Origin: an uncultured Bacteroides sp.
GTDB taxonomy: Bacteria > Bacteroidota > Bacteroidia > Bacteroidales > Bacteroidaceae
Reading direction: 5' to 3'
DNA length: 64,000 nt
Assembly: GCA_945965395.1 (NCBI GenBank)
Contig: CAMFND010000150.1
Span: forward strand, 16,083-80,082
Part shown: positions 1-16,722 of the stretch, piece after piece
Position numbering within the stretch: the stretch's first letter is position 1
Layout: each line of letters begins with the position of its first letter
Translations under genes and position numbers: made by a program
The notes under the pieces: model-generated
The model's input: the letters and a program-made list of their open reading frames with translations, nothing else
What the model was told of the DNA's origin: nothing
The model's database searches: none

Positions 1-56
1 GAAGTTCAGTGCCCGTCGTCAGCCGGAATTATTCTTCTAACGCAAAACTTGTTTAC

Positions 57-1184
57 ATGAAAGAAAGAGAAAAACGGGTACTGGTTGGTATGAGTGGCGG
101 GATAGACAGTTCGGCTGCCTGCATCATGCTTCAGGAACAAGGGTATGAGGTGGTAGGTGTCACGATGCGTACCTGGGACGTGGCCTCTCATTTCACTCCC
201 GGGAATGACCAGCCCAACGAAGTCATAGAAGCTCAGGAGCTGGCAGCACGTTTAGGTATCGAACACCACGTGGCCGATGTCCGTACAGAGTTCCGGCAGG
301 TCATCGTGCAATACTTCATCGACGAATATATGCGTGGACGCACTCCCAACCCCTGTGTCATGTGCAATCCTTTATTTAAGGAACGGATTCTGTGTGAATG
401 GGCAGACAGGTGTAACTGTGCCTGGATTGCTACGGGGCATTACTGTCAACTGAAAGACCTCAACGGTTATCGTTACATCCTGACCGGAGACGACCCGCTG
501 AAGGACCAGTCCTACTTCTTGTGGAAGCTTCCGCAAGAGATTCTGAGACGCATGATGTTTCCTCTGGGAGGAATGACCAAAGCCAGCGTGCGCGATTATT
601 TGGCATCCAAAGGTTTTGAAGCCAAAGCACGCGGAGGAGAAAGCATGGAAATCTGTTTCATCGAAAAAGATTACCGGGAATTCCTGAAAGAGCATTGTCC
701 CGATATTGATGAGAGAATTGGTCCGGGATGGTTTGTGGACAGCAAAGGCCTGAAACTGGGACAGCACAAGGGGTTTGCCTACTACACCATTGGCCAACGA
801 AAAGGTCTGGAGATTGCTTTGGGCAAACCGGCGTATGTGCTAAAAATCAATCCGGCCAAAAATACGGTCATGTTAGGAGATGCCGACCAGCTCAAAACTT
901 ACTACATGTTAGTGGAGGACTATAACGTGGCCAGCCTGGAGGAGTTACTCAACTGCAAGGAGCTTTCGGTACGTATCCGTTACCGCAGCCGCTCAATTCC
1001 CTGCCGTGTAATTCTGCTGGACAGCGGGCAACTATTAGTCCGGTTTGAGCAAGAGGCTTCCGCTATCACTCCTGGCCAGTCGGCAGTGTTCTACGAAGGG
1101 AATCGTGTACTCGGAGGCGGTTTCATCGCCTCGCAACAGGCAATTAAGAAAATAGTCGCTGAGAATGAAGCTAAATTTCTATAG
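57..1184 (+). CDS. mnmA: tRNA-specific 2-thiouridylase MnmA (start moved from 9 to 57)
   Basis: [37 protein letters not shown]-loop; [13 protein letters not shown] and TGHYC motifs. Confidence 0.93.
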   Translation: MKEREKRVLVGMSGGIDSSAACIMLQEQGYEVVGVTMRTWDVASHFTPGNDQPNEVIEAQELAARLGIEHHVADVRTEFRQVIVQYFIDEYMRGRTPNPCVMCNPLFKERILCEWADRCNCAWIATGHYCQLKDLNGYRYILTGDDPLKDQSYFLWKLPQEILRRMMFPLGGMTKASVRDYLASKGFEAKARGGESMEICFIEKDYREFLKEHCPDIDERIGPGWFVDSKGLKLGQHKGFAYYTIGQRKGLEIALGKPAYVLKINPAKNTVMLGDADQLKTYYMLVEDYNVASLEELLNCKELSVRIRYRSRSIPCRVILLDSGQLLVRFEQEASAITPGQSAVFYEGNRVLGGGFIASQQAIKKIVAENEAKFL

Positions 1185-1194
1185 CATACCACAA

Positions 1195-1236
1195 AAAAAT
1201 GTCCGGACTGCTCACTAAAGCCTTCCGGACATTTTT
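1195..1236. terminator. Bidirectional intrinsic terminator between convergent mnmA and sulfatase
   Basis: Perfect 13-bp inverted repeat AAAAATGTCCGGA / TCCGGACATTTTT with 16-nt loop; A/T tracts on both sides. Confidence 0.85.
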
Positions 1237-1260
1237 CATTTATAACTACCTCATTACAAA

Positions 1261-2829
1261 TTATTCCTTATCCCGTTCCGGCGAGAAACGCACGGGGTCA
1301 TCATATTGTTCCTGCAGTTTCAGCATTTCTGCCTTCAACTCGTCAACCACTGCCTCATACTCCTTCTGTCCGTACAGATTGTGCATTTCGTGCGGGTCTG
1401 CCTGCAAGTCGTACAATTCCCATGTATCAATGTCATTATAAAAATGAATCAGTTTATAACGGTCTGTACGCACTCCATAATGGCGTTTCACCATGTGCTC
1501 TGCCGGGTATTCATAGAAATGATAGTACAAAGCCTTGCGCCAGTCTTTCGGGTGCTCCCCTTTCAGCAACGGTAACAAAGATACTCCGTGCATATCAGAC
1601 GGAATTTCTACTCCTGCCAAATCCAGGAAAGTAGGTCCATAGTCAATGTTCTGTACCATTTCAGTAATGTCTCCCCGACGAGTGAACCCATCCGGCAAAC
1701 GCATAACTAGTGGAGTACGCATGGACTCTTCATACATAAAACGCTTGTCGAACCAGCCATGTTCGCCCATATAGAATCCCTGGTCGGAAGTATACACTAC
1801 CAGCGTATTCTCCAGTAATCCTTTTTCCTTCAGATAGTCCAATACGCGACCCACATTGTCATCCAACGACTTCACCGTCTTCATATAGTCACGCATGTAA
1901 CGCTGGAACTTCCAGTTGGCCAAATCTTTTCCTTGAGGATTTTTCTTATAGAAGTCTTCGATGATAGGACCATAGAACTTCTCCCATGCTACACGCTGAG
2001 CGGTATCCATTCGGCCGAGGAAACTTTCATACAATGTCTTCAAACGAGAGTGCTTGTCCGGGCGAAGCATCTTCAAGTCATAAATCATATCCATATCCTT
2101 CACAATGCTCATTTCCTGGGCAGCAGCCGCTTCACGTCCCTCATAGTCATCAAAGAAGTTATCCGGCAGAGGGAAGGTTTTGTCTTCATACAAGGCCAGA
2201 TTACAAGTATCTGCCATCCAGTTGCGATGGATAGCCTTGTGGTGAATGAACAAGCAGAACGGTTTCTTGTCATCACGCTTGTGTTCCATCCAGTCGATGG
2301 CATCATCGGTAATGATGTTGGTTATGTAACCGTGCTTCTGAATGGTATCATTCTGTTGCGTAATGAAGTTCGGATTATAGTAATCCCCCTGTCCCGGCAC
2401 AATCTGCCAGTAATCAAACCCTGAAGGCAGACTTTCCAGGTGCCACTTTCCGATAATCGCCGTCTGATAACCAGCCTTCTGCAACAGTTTCGGGAAGGTT
2501 TGCTGTGCACTGTCGAACACACAAGTAGTATTATCATAGAACTTGTTACCACAAGAATGCTTACCTGTAATCATACAGGCACGGCTGGGGCCACTCAACG
2601 AGTTTGCCACAAAACTGTTCGTGAAACGCACTCCCTCATTGGCAATGCGGTCCAGATTGGGAGTTTCCATGTAACGCGTATCATAACAGCTCATCATCTG
2701 TGCCGTATGGTCATCGGTCATGATATACACAATATTGTATTGCTTCTTCTCTTGCTTATCAGCCTGCTGACAAGCTGTAGTTACGGCCGATAAAGCAACC
2801 ATACCGGCAACGGGATAAAATTTATTCAT
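1261..2829 (-). CDS. S1-family sulfatase lipoprotein (Ser-type active site)
   Basis: IVYIMTDDHTAQMMSCY metal site; SGPSRACMITGK (S-x-P-S-R) formylglycine motif; lipobox-like signal (TTACQQ). Confidence 0.92.
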   Translation of the reverse strand: MNKFYPVAGMVALSAVTTACQQADKQEKKQYNIVYIMTDDHTAQMMSCYDTRYMETPNLDRIANEGVRFTNSFVANSLSGPSRACMITGKHSCGNKFYDNTTCVFDSAQQTFPKLLQKAGYQTAIIGKWHLESLPSGFDYWQIVPGQGDYYNPNFITQQNDTIQKHGYITNIITDDAIDWMEHKRDDKKPFCLFIHHKAIHRNWMADTCNLALYEDKTFPLPDNFFDDYEGREAAAAQEMSIVKDMDMIYDLKMLRPDKHSRLKTLYESFLGRMDTAQRVAWEKFYGPIIEDFYKKNPQGKDLANWKFQRYMRDYMKTVKSLDDNVGRVLDYLKEKGLLENTLVVYTSDQGFYMGEHGWFDKRFMYEESMRTPLVMRLPDGFTRRGDITEMVQNIDYGPTFLDLAGVEIPSDMHGVSLLPLLKGEHPKDWRKALYYHFYEYPAEHMVKRHYGVRTDRYKLIHFYNDIDTWELYDLQADPHEMHNLYGQKEYEAVVDELKAEMLKLQEQYDDPVRFSPERDKE

Positions 2830-2850
2830 AAGTCTATTTAGGTTATTTGG

Positions 2851-8443
<5,593 letters not shown>

Positions 8444-8859
8444 TGTATCAAATTTAAAGTTTACATATTTATATAAAAAAAAAACCGTTTCTGCAGTAAT
8501 CCCAAAAAGCCATTTCCTTCCTCTATTCGCAGAGGAGCGCAAACTAAGTCTATTGTTGTGTACAATGCTTTTATTTTTCAGAAATCAACGATATTCCTCC
8601 CAAAAATTATAACCTATATTGATTAAAGAAATTTTAAACCATGAACAAATAAAACCAGCGATTTTTCCCATACTATTTATTTAAGGATTTTAGTTTCGAA
8701 TACAAAAATATGCATTTTTCTTCTCTTCATCACTTTTAAAGACTGATTTTTAAGTCTTAAAAATATCTATTAATAAGATTCAGAAATAAACAAAGCATGC
8801 TTACGATGATGAAATATAGAACTTTTCTGTCTTTTTTGAAGAATCCCTTTACATTTTCT

Positions 8860-8947
8860 ACGTTTCCCCACAGAAGAACATACGTTTTCCGAACCAGAAA
8901 CATACGGTTTCGCACTGAGAAACCTACGTTTCCCTCACGGGAAACAT
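8860..8947. repeat. Tandem array of four 22-bp imperfect-palindromic units (ACGTTTCC..GGGAAACAT type)
   Basis: Units 8860-8881, 8882-8903, 8904-8925, 8926-8947, each exactly 22 bp; e.g. ACGTTTCCCTCACGGGAAACAT. Confidence 0.9.
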
Positions 8948-9059
8948 AAAAATCTATTCAATAAACAGGGATTTACATAAAGACATATCATATAAGAAAC
9001 GCACATCCGTTTTATGATAATAAACGAATGTGCGTGTAATAATTAAGGTTTGTTCCTGC

Positions 9060-10328
9060 TTATTCGTAGTACTCTACTTCGTATGTGGCTACAAACGGGT
9101 TGTTAAGACCGGTTCTAGTCATCTGATATAATGTAATGACATAGTCACCAATAGCAGAATCCTTAATATTCCAATCCGTCATTTCATCTGTCCAATGAAC
9201 TCCTCTTACAACCTTCGTAGCAATCTGCTGAGTTCTCTTTCCATAGAAATCAAACAATCCGAAAACGACTCCCGAATAATCGTAGTGCATAAACCACTCC
9301 CATTGGTAGCTGGTAGTAACTAGACCATTAAAGTCAACGGATATATTGTTCAGCGCATCAGAATTATAACTTAAAACATCTCCACCTTTTTCTGGTGAAA
9401 TCATGTCTTTATTCCCTATCCAAGAGCTACTTTTATAAACCGGCTCCCATTCCTGATTGTCAGTTTTCAAATAAGTAACATACCCGTCACTATCGTATCT
9501 GAAAGTACTATTTACCGTAGTTGAATTACCTTCATACAATGTGGTGAGGTATCCGTTTGCACCTATCACACCATAATTCATCAATTCTCCATTATAATAC
9601 AGATATACCTTGCTATCATCGTACTTAAAATTGAATTTGTTTGTTTTTATCACTGTATTGTTAAGAGTGTTGTAACTCTGTTCCGTATATTCTATGATTC
9701 GAGATTTTTTGTCGTATTGGAACAGATACACTGTCTTACTTACCGTGTTATCATCTGTATATCTTCGTGTAAGAGTAATTTTAGAAACCAGATTTTTCCC
9801 CCATGGTTTATATGGATTATTGTCAGACACGTCACCTAATTCGGGTACATCACCGTCCTCTCCTCCTTCCTCTGGTGCAGGCGAGAAAGCTCTATCGAAG
9901 ATATACATAATGTAATAATACTTACCCTTATAAAAATATTCATAAATGATTACCAACTTATCCTCCCCAAATGAATATATTTCCCAATTCGTTCCATCAA
10001 GATATAAGTACTCTTCATCATCGGAAATATTCCATTTTCCAGTTTCAGTTTTGCCGTCAGCATAGGTAATAATATAATTCCCTTCTTCATCGAATATGAT
10101 GTCAGGCATTTCTTCCAGACTTCCTTCTATTGCACTGTTATGTACCTCATTACCGTCTTCATCCAGTACCTTGACATTTGATTTTCTCCATCCTCCGATA
10201 ATCATTTTCGAAGCTTCTATTCCAGGTTCTTCAAGTACATACGTCTCATCTCCGTCTGATATGCAACCTGACATGACAAGTGTAAATATAAAAAGAGAAA
10301 TGTACAATTTTATATCTTTCAATTTCAT
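9060..10328 (-). CDS. Hypothetical lipoprotein
   Basis: Signal peptide with lipobox (LVMSGC); lipocalin-like 'GGWRKSNVKV..' region; no firm family call. Confidence 0.75.
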   Translation of the reverse strand: MKLKDIKLYISLFIFTLVMSGCISDGDETYVLEEPGIEASKMIIGGWRKSNVKVLDEDGNEVHNSAIEGSLEEMPDIIFDEEGNYIITYADGKTETGKWNISDDEEYLYLDGTNWEIYSFGEDKLVIIYEYFYKGKYYYIMYIFDRAFSPAPEEGGEDGDVPELGDVSDNNPYKPWGKNLVSKITLTRRYTDDNTVSKTVYLFQYDKKSRIIEYTEQSYNTLNNTVIKTNKFNFKYDDSKVYLYYNGELMNYGVIGANGYLTTLYEGNSTTVNSTFRYDSDGYVTYLKTDNQEWEPVYKSSSWIGNKDMISPEKGGDVLSYNSDALNNISVDFNGLVTTSYQWEWFMHYDYSGVVFGLFDFYGKRTQQIATKVVRGVHWTDEMTDWNIKDSAIGDYVITLYQMTRTGLNNPFVATYEVEYYE

Positions 10329-10353
10329 AAGATTTTCCTCCTGTTTTTGTCCG

Positions 10354-11589
10354 TTATTTTAATATCTCAAACTCCACACGACGATTTATCTTCCGTCCTT
10401 CCTCAGTATCGTTACTTGTGATAGGTTTACTCATGCCATAATAACTATATGATAATCTGTCTGGAGTCACTCCCTTTTTTATCAAATAGGAATATACGGC
10501 CACCGCTCTTTTCTTTGAAAGCTCCAGATTAAAATTCTCATTTCCAACATTGTCAGTATGACCTTTTATTTCCATTCTAAAATTTCCCTGCTGTATCAAT
10601 AATACAATTTTGTCAAGATAGTCGTATGAATCTTTGCTAATACTACTTTCTCCAAATGCAAAGTTTATCTGTTCAATGGCACAGATAGTCTTACCTATAA
10701 TAGATTGCTTATCAGAAAGCAATTGCATAATTTCATCAAGTGTATAACAAGGTTTTTCTTCTATCTTTTCTGCAACAGGTTCAGGTTCTTTTTCCATCAC
10801 TGAAACTGGCGTATAAGCTGGTACAGTTTTCTTTTTCTTAGTTTTCTTGAATATGCTTAATGGTACTGATAAAGAAGCTGATATTTCAAAACTACGATTT
10901 TTACGATTCCCGGTAATATTATAGATATTACGGTTTAAAGAAATAGCACTTCCATCTTTTTCTTTACTTCCATAAGTATCGGTAAAGCCATATTGATAAT
11001 TAGCCTCCAGAGCAAAGAACAGTTTCTTTGTGTCTGTTATCCGCACGGGTATTCTTATACCGACACCTGCCGCTGCGCTGAAATCGAATTTGGAAAAATT
11101 GGCGTTAGTCATATCCAATGCAGGCCACAGCATTGGTTCATTCATATCATAAGTAGTATAGTTTATTTCTCCTCCACGTGTAAAACTGAAAATCGGAGCT
11201 AGATAAATGTATGGACTTATTTTTTCCGGATTATTGAAATTATAAATTACAGGAATACGAATGTCCGTATACTTGGCTTTTAACTTATAATTGAATTTAT
11301 CGCCATACACATCAATTCCATCAACCTCTGAACCACGAGTCAAAAAAAGCAACTCAGGACGAATAGAAAATTTACGAGCTGAACCTAAATCAAATTCAGT
11401 AAAGATACCTCCTACACCAGAAGTTATTCCTCCAGCATCATGTCCGCCAAGATTAGAATAATGCATGTTGGAAATATTCACTCCTCCTTTAACCCCCAAC
11501 CTGATTTTGTCCAATTTGTCAGTGTGCTGTGCTGATGCGGTCAAGAAACAACAGCATAACGCAATGATTGCAATAAATTTATTGACCAT
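10354..11589 (-). CDS. Outer-membrane beta-barrel protein with C-terminal OmpA peptidoglycan-binding domain (start moved to 11589)
   Basis: IKGHTDNVGNENFNLELSKKRAVAVYSYLIKKGV OmpA signature; N-terminal LGVKGGVNISN barrel; signal peptide at MVNKFIAIIALCCCFLTASA. Confidence 0.85.
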   Translation of the reverse strand: MVNKFIAIIALCCCFLTASAQHTDKLDKIRLGVKGGVNISNMHYSNLGGHDAGGITSGVGGIFTEFDLGSARKFSIRPELLFLTRGSEVDGIDVYGDKFNYKLKAKYTDIRIPVIYNFNNPEKISPYIYLAPIFSFTRGGEINYTTYDMNEPMLWPALDMTNANFSKFDFSAAAGVGIRIPVRITDTKKLFFALEANYQYGFTDTYGSKEKDGSAISLNRNIYNITGNRKNRSFEISASLSVPLSIFKKTKKKKTVPAYTPVSVMEKEPEPVAEKIEEKPCYTLDEIMQLLSDKQSIIGKTICAIEQINFAFGESSISKDSYDYLDKIVLLIQQGNFRMEIKGHTDNVGNENFNLELSKKRAVAVYSYLIKKGVTPDRLSYSYYGMSKPITSNDTEEGRKINRRVEFEILK

Positions 11590-11766
11590 TTGAATAAATA
11601 ATGCCCGTAATTCCCCTGACGGATTTTGACAAAAGAAGAAGCGTGGGAACTGTTTTAATTTCTTATCTGTACAGAGGCATCGCCAAACGCCCACCAACCA
11701 AATAATAATAGACAGCCCACGCCTTTATGGATATACTCCTTCCTAGGAATATAATACAAAAGGGGT

Positions 11767-11848
11767 GAGCGTTTTGTTGTCTATTATTCTTGATTGGCTT
11801 TGAAAATTGGCGATTTTCTGTACAAGAATAATATCACTAAAAACGCTC
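11767..11848. repeat. Long imperfect inverted repeat (26-nt arms)
   Basis: GAGCGTTTT(6)TATTATTCTTG at 11767-11792 versus CAAGAATAATA(6)AAAACGCTC at 11823-11848. Confidence 0.75.
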
Positions 11849-12069
11849 TTCGTAATTAAAAAATAACATTCCTACTGATAAACGGTCGGTAATGTTTCTG
11901 CAAAGAAATAATTTTTTTTAATAACGTGCAAATTTTGCATTATCAGTTCATTTAAAACTTACTGAAAAAATTAGTGGTTTACTCAAGGCCATTTACTTTC
12001 TATATCTTAAACCTACTCCGAAAAGTTCGCTTCGCACGCCGCAAAAAAGAATAATTTCCAAATAAATCG

Positions 12070-12077
12070 TATCTTTG
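12070..12077 (+). promoter_or_regulatory. Bacteroidetes -7 element (TATCTTTG) upstream of metG
   Basis: Matches TAnnTTTG about 42 nt upstream of the metG ATG. Confidence 0.6.
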
Positions 12078-12118
12078 CACATCGTAAGGTTGCAACTTAG
12101 AATAAACTATATACGTAT

Positions 12119-14161
12119 ATGGAAAAGAACTTTAAACGGACGACCGTTACATCGGCTCTGCCATACGCCAACGGTCCGGTCCATATCGGTCATCTGGCAG
12201 GGGTTTATGTGCCGGCCGATATTTACGTGCGCTATCTGCGCCTGAAAAAAGAAGACGTGCTCTTTATCGGAGGTTCGGATGAACATGGAGTGCCCATCAC
12301 TATCCGCGCTAAAAAAGAAGGTGTAACTCCACAGGATATTGTGGACCGTTATCACACCCTCATTAAGGATTCTTTTAAAGAGTTCGGTATTTCATTCGAT
12401 GTGTACGGACGTACCTCTTCACCCACTCATCATCAGTTAGCATCAGACTTTTTCCGTAAATTGTATGACAAGCATGAGTTTATCGAAAAAACTTCCATGC
12501 AATATTATGACGAGGAAGCTCACACATTCTTAGCTGACCGTTATATCACGGGAGAATGCCCTCGCTGCCATGCAGAAGGTGCTTACGGTGACCAGTGTGA
12601 AAAATGTGGAAGTACACTTTCTCCTACAGAACTGATTAACCCGAAAAGTGCCATCAGCGGAAGCCAGCCTGTCATGAAGGAAACCAAACACTGGTATTTG
12701 CCACTTGACAAACACGAAGGCTGGTTGCGCAAATGGATTCTGGAAGACCACAAGGAATGGCGTCCGAATGTGTACGGACAGTGCAAGAGCTGGCTGGATA
12801 TGGGGCTGCAGCCTCGTGCCGTAAGCCGCGACCTTGACTGGGGTATTCCGGTTCCGGTAGAAGGTGCAGAAGGAAAAGTATTGTATGTATGGTTCGATGC
12901 ACCTATCGGCTATATCTCTAACACAAAAGAGCTGTTGCCCGATTCATGGGAGAAATGGTGGAAAGACCCTGAAACACGCTTGATTCATTTCATTGGAAAA
13001 GATAACATCGTGTTCCACTGTATCGTATTCCCGGCCATGTTGAAAGCGGAAGGAAGCTACATCCTTCCGGACAACGTGCCTTCTAATGAATTCCTGAACC
13101 TGGAAGGTGACAAGATTTCAACTTCACGCAACTGGGCAGTATGGTTGCACGAGTACCTGCAGGACTTCCCTGGCAAACAGGATGTATTGCGCTACGTGCT
13201 GACTGCCAACGCTCCGGAAACTAAGGACAACGACTTTACTTGGAAAGATTTCCAGGCTCGTAACAACAACGAACTGGTAGCAGTATACGGTAACTTCGTG
13301 AACCGTGCATTGGTACTGACTCACAAATATTTCGATGGAAAGGTTCCGGCTTGTGGTGAATTGAACGACTACGACCGTGAAACACTGAAAGAATTTGCCG
13401 ACGTAAAAGAAGAAGTAGAAAAACTGCTGAATGTATTCAAATTCCGCGATGCACAGAAAGAAGCCATGAACCTGGCCCGCATCGGAAACAAATACCTGGC
13501 AGATACAGAACCATGGAAACTGGCTAAGACCGACATGGCACGTGTGGCTACTATCCTGAACATTTCATTGCAGTTGGTTGCCAACCTGGCCATTGCTTTT
13601 GAACCGTTCCTGCCGTTCAGTTCTGAAAAACTGCGCAAGATGCTGAACATGGAAAGCTTCGACTGGGAACAGTTGGGACGTACAGACTTGCTGGCAGAAG
13701 GCCATCAGCTGAACAAGCCTGAACTGTTGTTCGAAAAGATTGAAGACGACGTCATTCAAGCACAGGTAGATAAGTTGCTGGCTACCAAGAAGGCCAACGA
13801 AGCAGCCAATTACAAGGCAAATCCGATTAAACCGACCATTGCTTTCGAAGAATTTGAGAAACTCGACATCCGTGTAGGTATTGTATTGGAATGCGAAAAC
13901 GTACCTAAGATGAAGAAGCTGCTGAAATTCAAGATTGCCGACGGACTGGAAAACCGTACCATCGTCAGCGGTATTGCTCAGCATTACAAACCGGAAGACC
14001 TGGTAGGCAAGCAAGTGCTGTTTATCGCAAACTTAGCTCCTCGTCAGTTCAAGAACGGTCTGGTGAGCGAGGGTATGATTCTCAGCGCAGAAAACTTTGA
14101 CGGTTCACTATCTGTTACCACTACTTTGAACGAAGTAAAACCAGGAAGCGAAGTAAAATAA
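12119..14161 (+). CDS. metG: Methionyl-tRNA synthetase
   Basis: [22 protein letters not shown] motif; [13 protein letters not shown]-like motif; C-terminal tRNA-binding domain. Confidence 0.96.
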   Translation: MEKNFKRTTVTSALPYANGPVHIGHLAGVYVPADIYVRYLRLKKEDVLFIGGSDEHGVPITIRAKKEGVTPQDIVDRYHTLIKDSFKEFGISFDVYGRTSSPTHHQLASDFFRKLYDKHEFIEKTSMQYYDEEAHTFLADRYITGECPRCHAEGAYGDQCEKCGSTLSPTELINPKSAISGSQPVMKETKHWYLPLDKHEGWLRKWILEDHKEWRPNVYGQCKSWLDMGLQPRAVSRDLDWGIPVPVEGAEGKVLYVWFDAPIGYISNTKELLPDSWEKWWKDPETRLIHFIGKDNIVFHCIVFPAMLKAEGSYILPDNVPSNEFLNLEGDKISTSRNWAVWLHEYLQDFPGKQDVLRYVLTANAPETKDNDFTWKDFQARNNNELVAVYGNFVNRALVLTHKYFDGKVPACGELNDYDRETLKEFADVKEEVEKLLNVFKFRDAQKEAMNLARIGNKYLADTEPWKLAKTDMARVATILNISLQLVANLAIAFEPFLPFSSEKLRKMLNMESFDWEQLGRTDLLAEGHQLNKPELLFEKIEDDVIQAQVDKLLATKKANEAANYKANPIKPTIAFEEFEKLDIRVGIVLECENVPKMKKLLKFKIADGLENRTIVSGIAQHYKPEDLVGKQVLFIANLAPRQFKNGLVSEGMILSAENFDGSLSVTTTLNEVKPGSEVK

Positions 14162-14196
14162 CCTTTGCTCTCCTTCCTTCTATTTTTTACACACGC

Positions 14197-14233
14197 ACGC
14201 AGATTTCCGTTGAAACACAACGGAGGTCTGCGT
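14197..14233. terminator. Hairpin downstream of metG (possible terminator)
   Basis: ACGCAGA..CCGTTG / CAACGG..TCTGCGT; no clear U-tract. Confidence 0.4.
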
Positions 14234-14256
14234 CGTCTGTTCCATAAGAAACAAGA

Positions 14257-15702
14257 ATGCCCGAAAACTCTTTAAAAGAAAAAACGGCCAAAGGATTGCT
14301 CTGGGGAGGAATCAACAATGGGGCCATGCAGGTGCTGAATCTGGCATTCGGCATCATTACTGCCCGTATCCTGAACGATAGTGATTACGGAATGGTAGGG
14401 ATGCTGAGCATTTTCTCACTGATAGCCGGTTCTTTACAAGAAAGCGGTTTCACCGCAGCCTTGGTCAACAAAAAGGAAATCAGTCACCAGGATTACAATG
14501 CGGTATTCTGGTTCTGTAGTGGGCTGAGCCTTACACTCTATCTTATCTTGGCCGGATGTGCACCACTGATTGCAGACTTTTATCGTAACAACGAACTGAT
14601 TCCGCTGGCACGTTACTCATTTATCGGGTTCTTTATCGCCAGCCTGGGAATTCCTCACAGTGCTTACTTATTTCGCAACCTGATGGTAAAGCAGAAAGCT
14701 TTATCCAGTATCATTGCACTGGTGGTATCAGGATGTACGGGAGTAGCAATGGCATTGTTAGGCTACTCTTACTGGGGTATTGCCACGCAAAGCATTGTAT
14801 ATGTATCTGTCATCAATCTGTGTTACCTGTATTTCTCTCCCTGGCGACCGACTCTCCAGTTTGATTTCCGACCGCTGAAAAGCATGGTCAGTTTCAGTAG
14901 CAAACTTCTGCTGACCAACATTTTCAATCACATCAACAACAACCTGTTTTCCATTATCTTAGGACGTTATTACTCAGAGCGGGAAGTCGGGCAGTTTAAT
15001 CAGGCCAACAAATGGAATTTGATGGGGCACTCTCTGATTACAGGAATGGTAAGCAGCGTAGCCCTGCCGGTATTACGCCAGGTAGCCGACGACAACGAAC
15101 GTCAGTGCCGTATTTTCCGTAAGATGCTTCGTTTCACGGCATTCATTTCTTTTCCGGTCATGCTTGGTTTGTCACTTATTGCTCCGGAAATGATTACACT
15201 GACTATCGGAAGCAAATGGCTTCCCAGTGCCTATATCCTGCAACTGCTGGCCATTGGAGGGGCTTTCCTGCCCGTAACCAGCCTTTATACCAACCTGCTT
15301 ATCAGCAAAGGGAAATCCAACTTGTTCATGTGGAATACCATTGCACAGGGAGTCAGCCAACTCGTCGTTATGTATCTGCTTTATCCTTACGGCATACAGT
15401 ACATGATTAAAGTCTACATTGCCATCAACGTAGGCTGGCTGCTGGCATGGCACTACTTTGTATGGCGTGAAATCAGACTAAGCCTTTTCCACGCCATCAA
15501 GGACGTGTTTTCATTTGGCCTCATCGCCGCCATGATCATGGCAGGAGTCCATTTCCTGACACATCCCCTCACCAACCTGTATCTGCTGATTACTGCAAAA
15601 ATCTTATTGGCAGGAATTCTTTATCCTCTGGTTATGTGGTTGAGTGGTTCAGCCACTTTCAAAGAGGCCCTGAACTATATCTTTAAAAAGAAACTATCCT
15701 AA
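14257..15702 (+). CDS. Polysaccharide flippase (Wzx/MOP family)
   Basis: Multi-TM protein; KGLLWGGINNGAMQVLNLAFGIITARILNDSDYG N-terminus. Confidence 0.88.
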   Translation: MPENSLKEKTAKGLLWGGINNGAMQVLNLAFGIITARILNDSDYGMVGMLSIFSLIAGSLQESGFTAALVNKKEISHQDYNAVFWFCSGLSLTLYLILAGCAPLIADFYRNNELIPLARYSFIGFFIASLGIPHSAYLFRNLMVKQKALSSIIALVVSGCTGVAMALLGYSYWGIATQSIVYVSVINLCYLYFSPWRPTLQFDFRPLKSMVSFSSKLLLTNIFNHINNNLFSIILGRYYSEREVGQFNQANKWNLMGHSLITGMVSSVALPVLRQVADDNERQCRIFRKMLRFTAFISFPVMLGLSLIAPEMITLTIGSKWLPSAYILQLLAIGGAFLPVTSLYTNLLISKGKSNLFMWNTIAQGVSQLVVMYLLYPYGIQYMIKVYIAINVGWLLAWHYFVWREIRLSLFHAIKDVFSFGLIAAMIMAGVHFLTHPLTNLYLLITAKILLAGILYPLVMWLSGSATFKEALNYIFKKKLS

Positions 15703-15708
15703 CATAAA

Positions 15709-16686
15709 ATGACCGAAAAAATGATATCCCCTACCGTAGCCGTAGTAATGTGTACCTACAATGGAGAGAAATACCTGCGTCAGCAACTGGATTCCATTCT
15801 GGCACAGACCTACCCCATTCAAGAACTGATTGTGCAGGATGACTGTTCTACCGATACCACCCTGGCCATCTTACAAGAATATGAGGCCAAAGTCCCTTTC
15901 ATGAAAGTCATTGAGAATACACATAATCTGGGATTCAATCTTAACTTCAAGACCGCCTGCATGCGGGCCACTGCCGACCTGATAGCGATTTCTGACCAGG
16001 ACGATGTCTGGATGCCTGAGAAAATACAGAAACAAGTGCAGGCTATTGGAGATTACAACCTCTGTTTTTCCGCCCATTTACGAGGAGAACGTATGGAAAC
16101 AGCTCATATTGTCAGTTCACAATATGCGCCGGAAGCTTTATTGTTTGCAGGCATCGCAGGTCATACCATGCTTGTACGCCGTGAATTCCTTCAACGAGAA
16201 GAAATCTGGGTAGACAAGTTTTTCTATGACTGGAGTATTGCCGTCAGTGCCTACCTCTGCGACCATCGAGGCATCGTCAAAGTAAACGAACCGCTTAACT
16301 GGCATCGCTCTCACGAAAATGAGGCTGCACTCAAACAAAACCTGGACTTGTTTCCTAAAAGCAAGAAAAAGCCGACTTACCAGCCTTATCTGTATGGATT
16401 CAGAAACTACCGTAAACTCCAGCAGAAACCAAACTGGAAACGGTTTTACACATTTGTGCGTGAGCATTCCGAACCCTCACTCTACCCACTGCTACATCAG
16501 ATGGCTACACTAATGCTAAAGAATGACGTGATTTCCTTGCTGAAGCTTTGCCGTCTGTGCATGAAGCACCGCCAGACAATTTATCCGGTAAAAGAGAAAG
16601 CACAAGGAGTACGAGGTATGATTCGTGGATTTTTTTATCCGTTCATCTTTTCCTATCGTTGCTCTACCTTTGATTTAAAGCAATAA
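15709..16686 (+). CDS. GT2-family glycosyltransferase
   Basis: VAVVMCTYNGEKYLRQQLDSILAQTYPIQELIVQDDCSTD; SDQDDVW. Confidence 0.92.
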   Translation: MTEKMISPTVAVVMCTYNGEKYLRQQLDSILAQTYPIQELIVQDDCSTDTTLAILQEYEAKVPFMKVIENTHNLGFNLNFKTACMRATADLIAISDQDDVWMPEKIQKQVQAIGDYNLCFSAHLRGERMETAHIVSSQYAPEALLFAGIAGHTMLVRREFLQREEIWVDKFFYDWSIAVSAYLCDHRGIVKVNEPLNWHRSHENEAALKQNLDLFPKSKKKPTYQPYLYGFRNYRKLQQKPNWKRFYTFVREHSEPSLYPLLHQMATLMLKNDVISLLKLCRLCMKHRQTIYPVKEKAQGVRGMIRGFFYPFIFSYRCSTFDLKQ

Positions 16687-16722
16687 AAAATATCCTGACT
16701 ACCTAGTTTTTAACATACAAAC

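Noticed and set aside
8860-8947. CRISPR interpretation of the 22-bp arrays
   Set aside because: No conserved repeat plus variable spacer of CRISPR size; units are adjacent, degenerate palindromes, and no cas genes are present.
14197-14233. metG-downstream hairpin as a riboswitch for the flippase gene
   Set aside because: Simple hairpin without an identifiable aptamer; better treated as a weak terminator.
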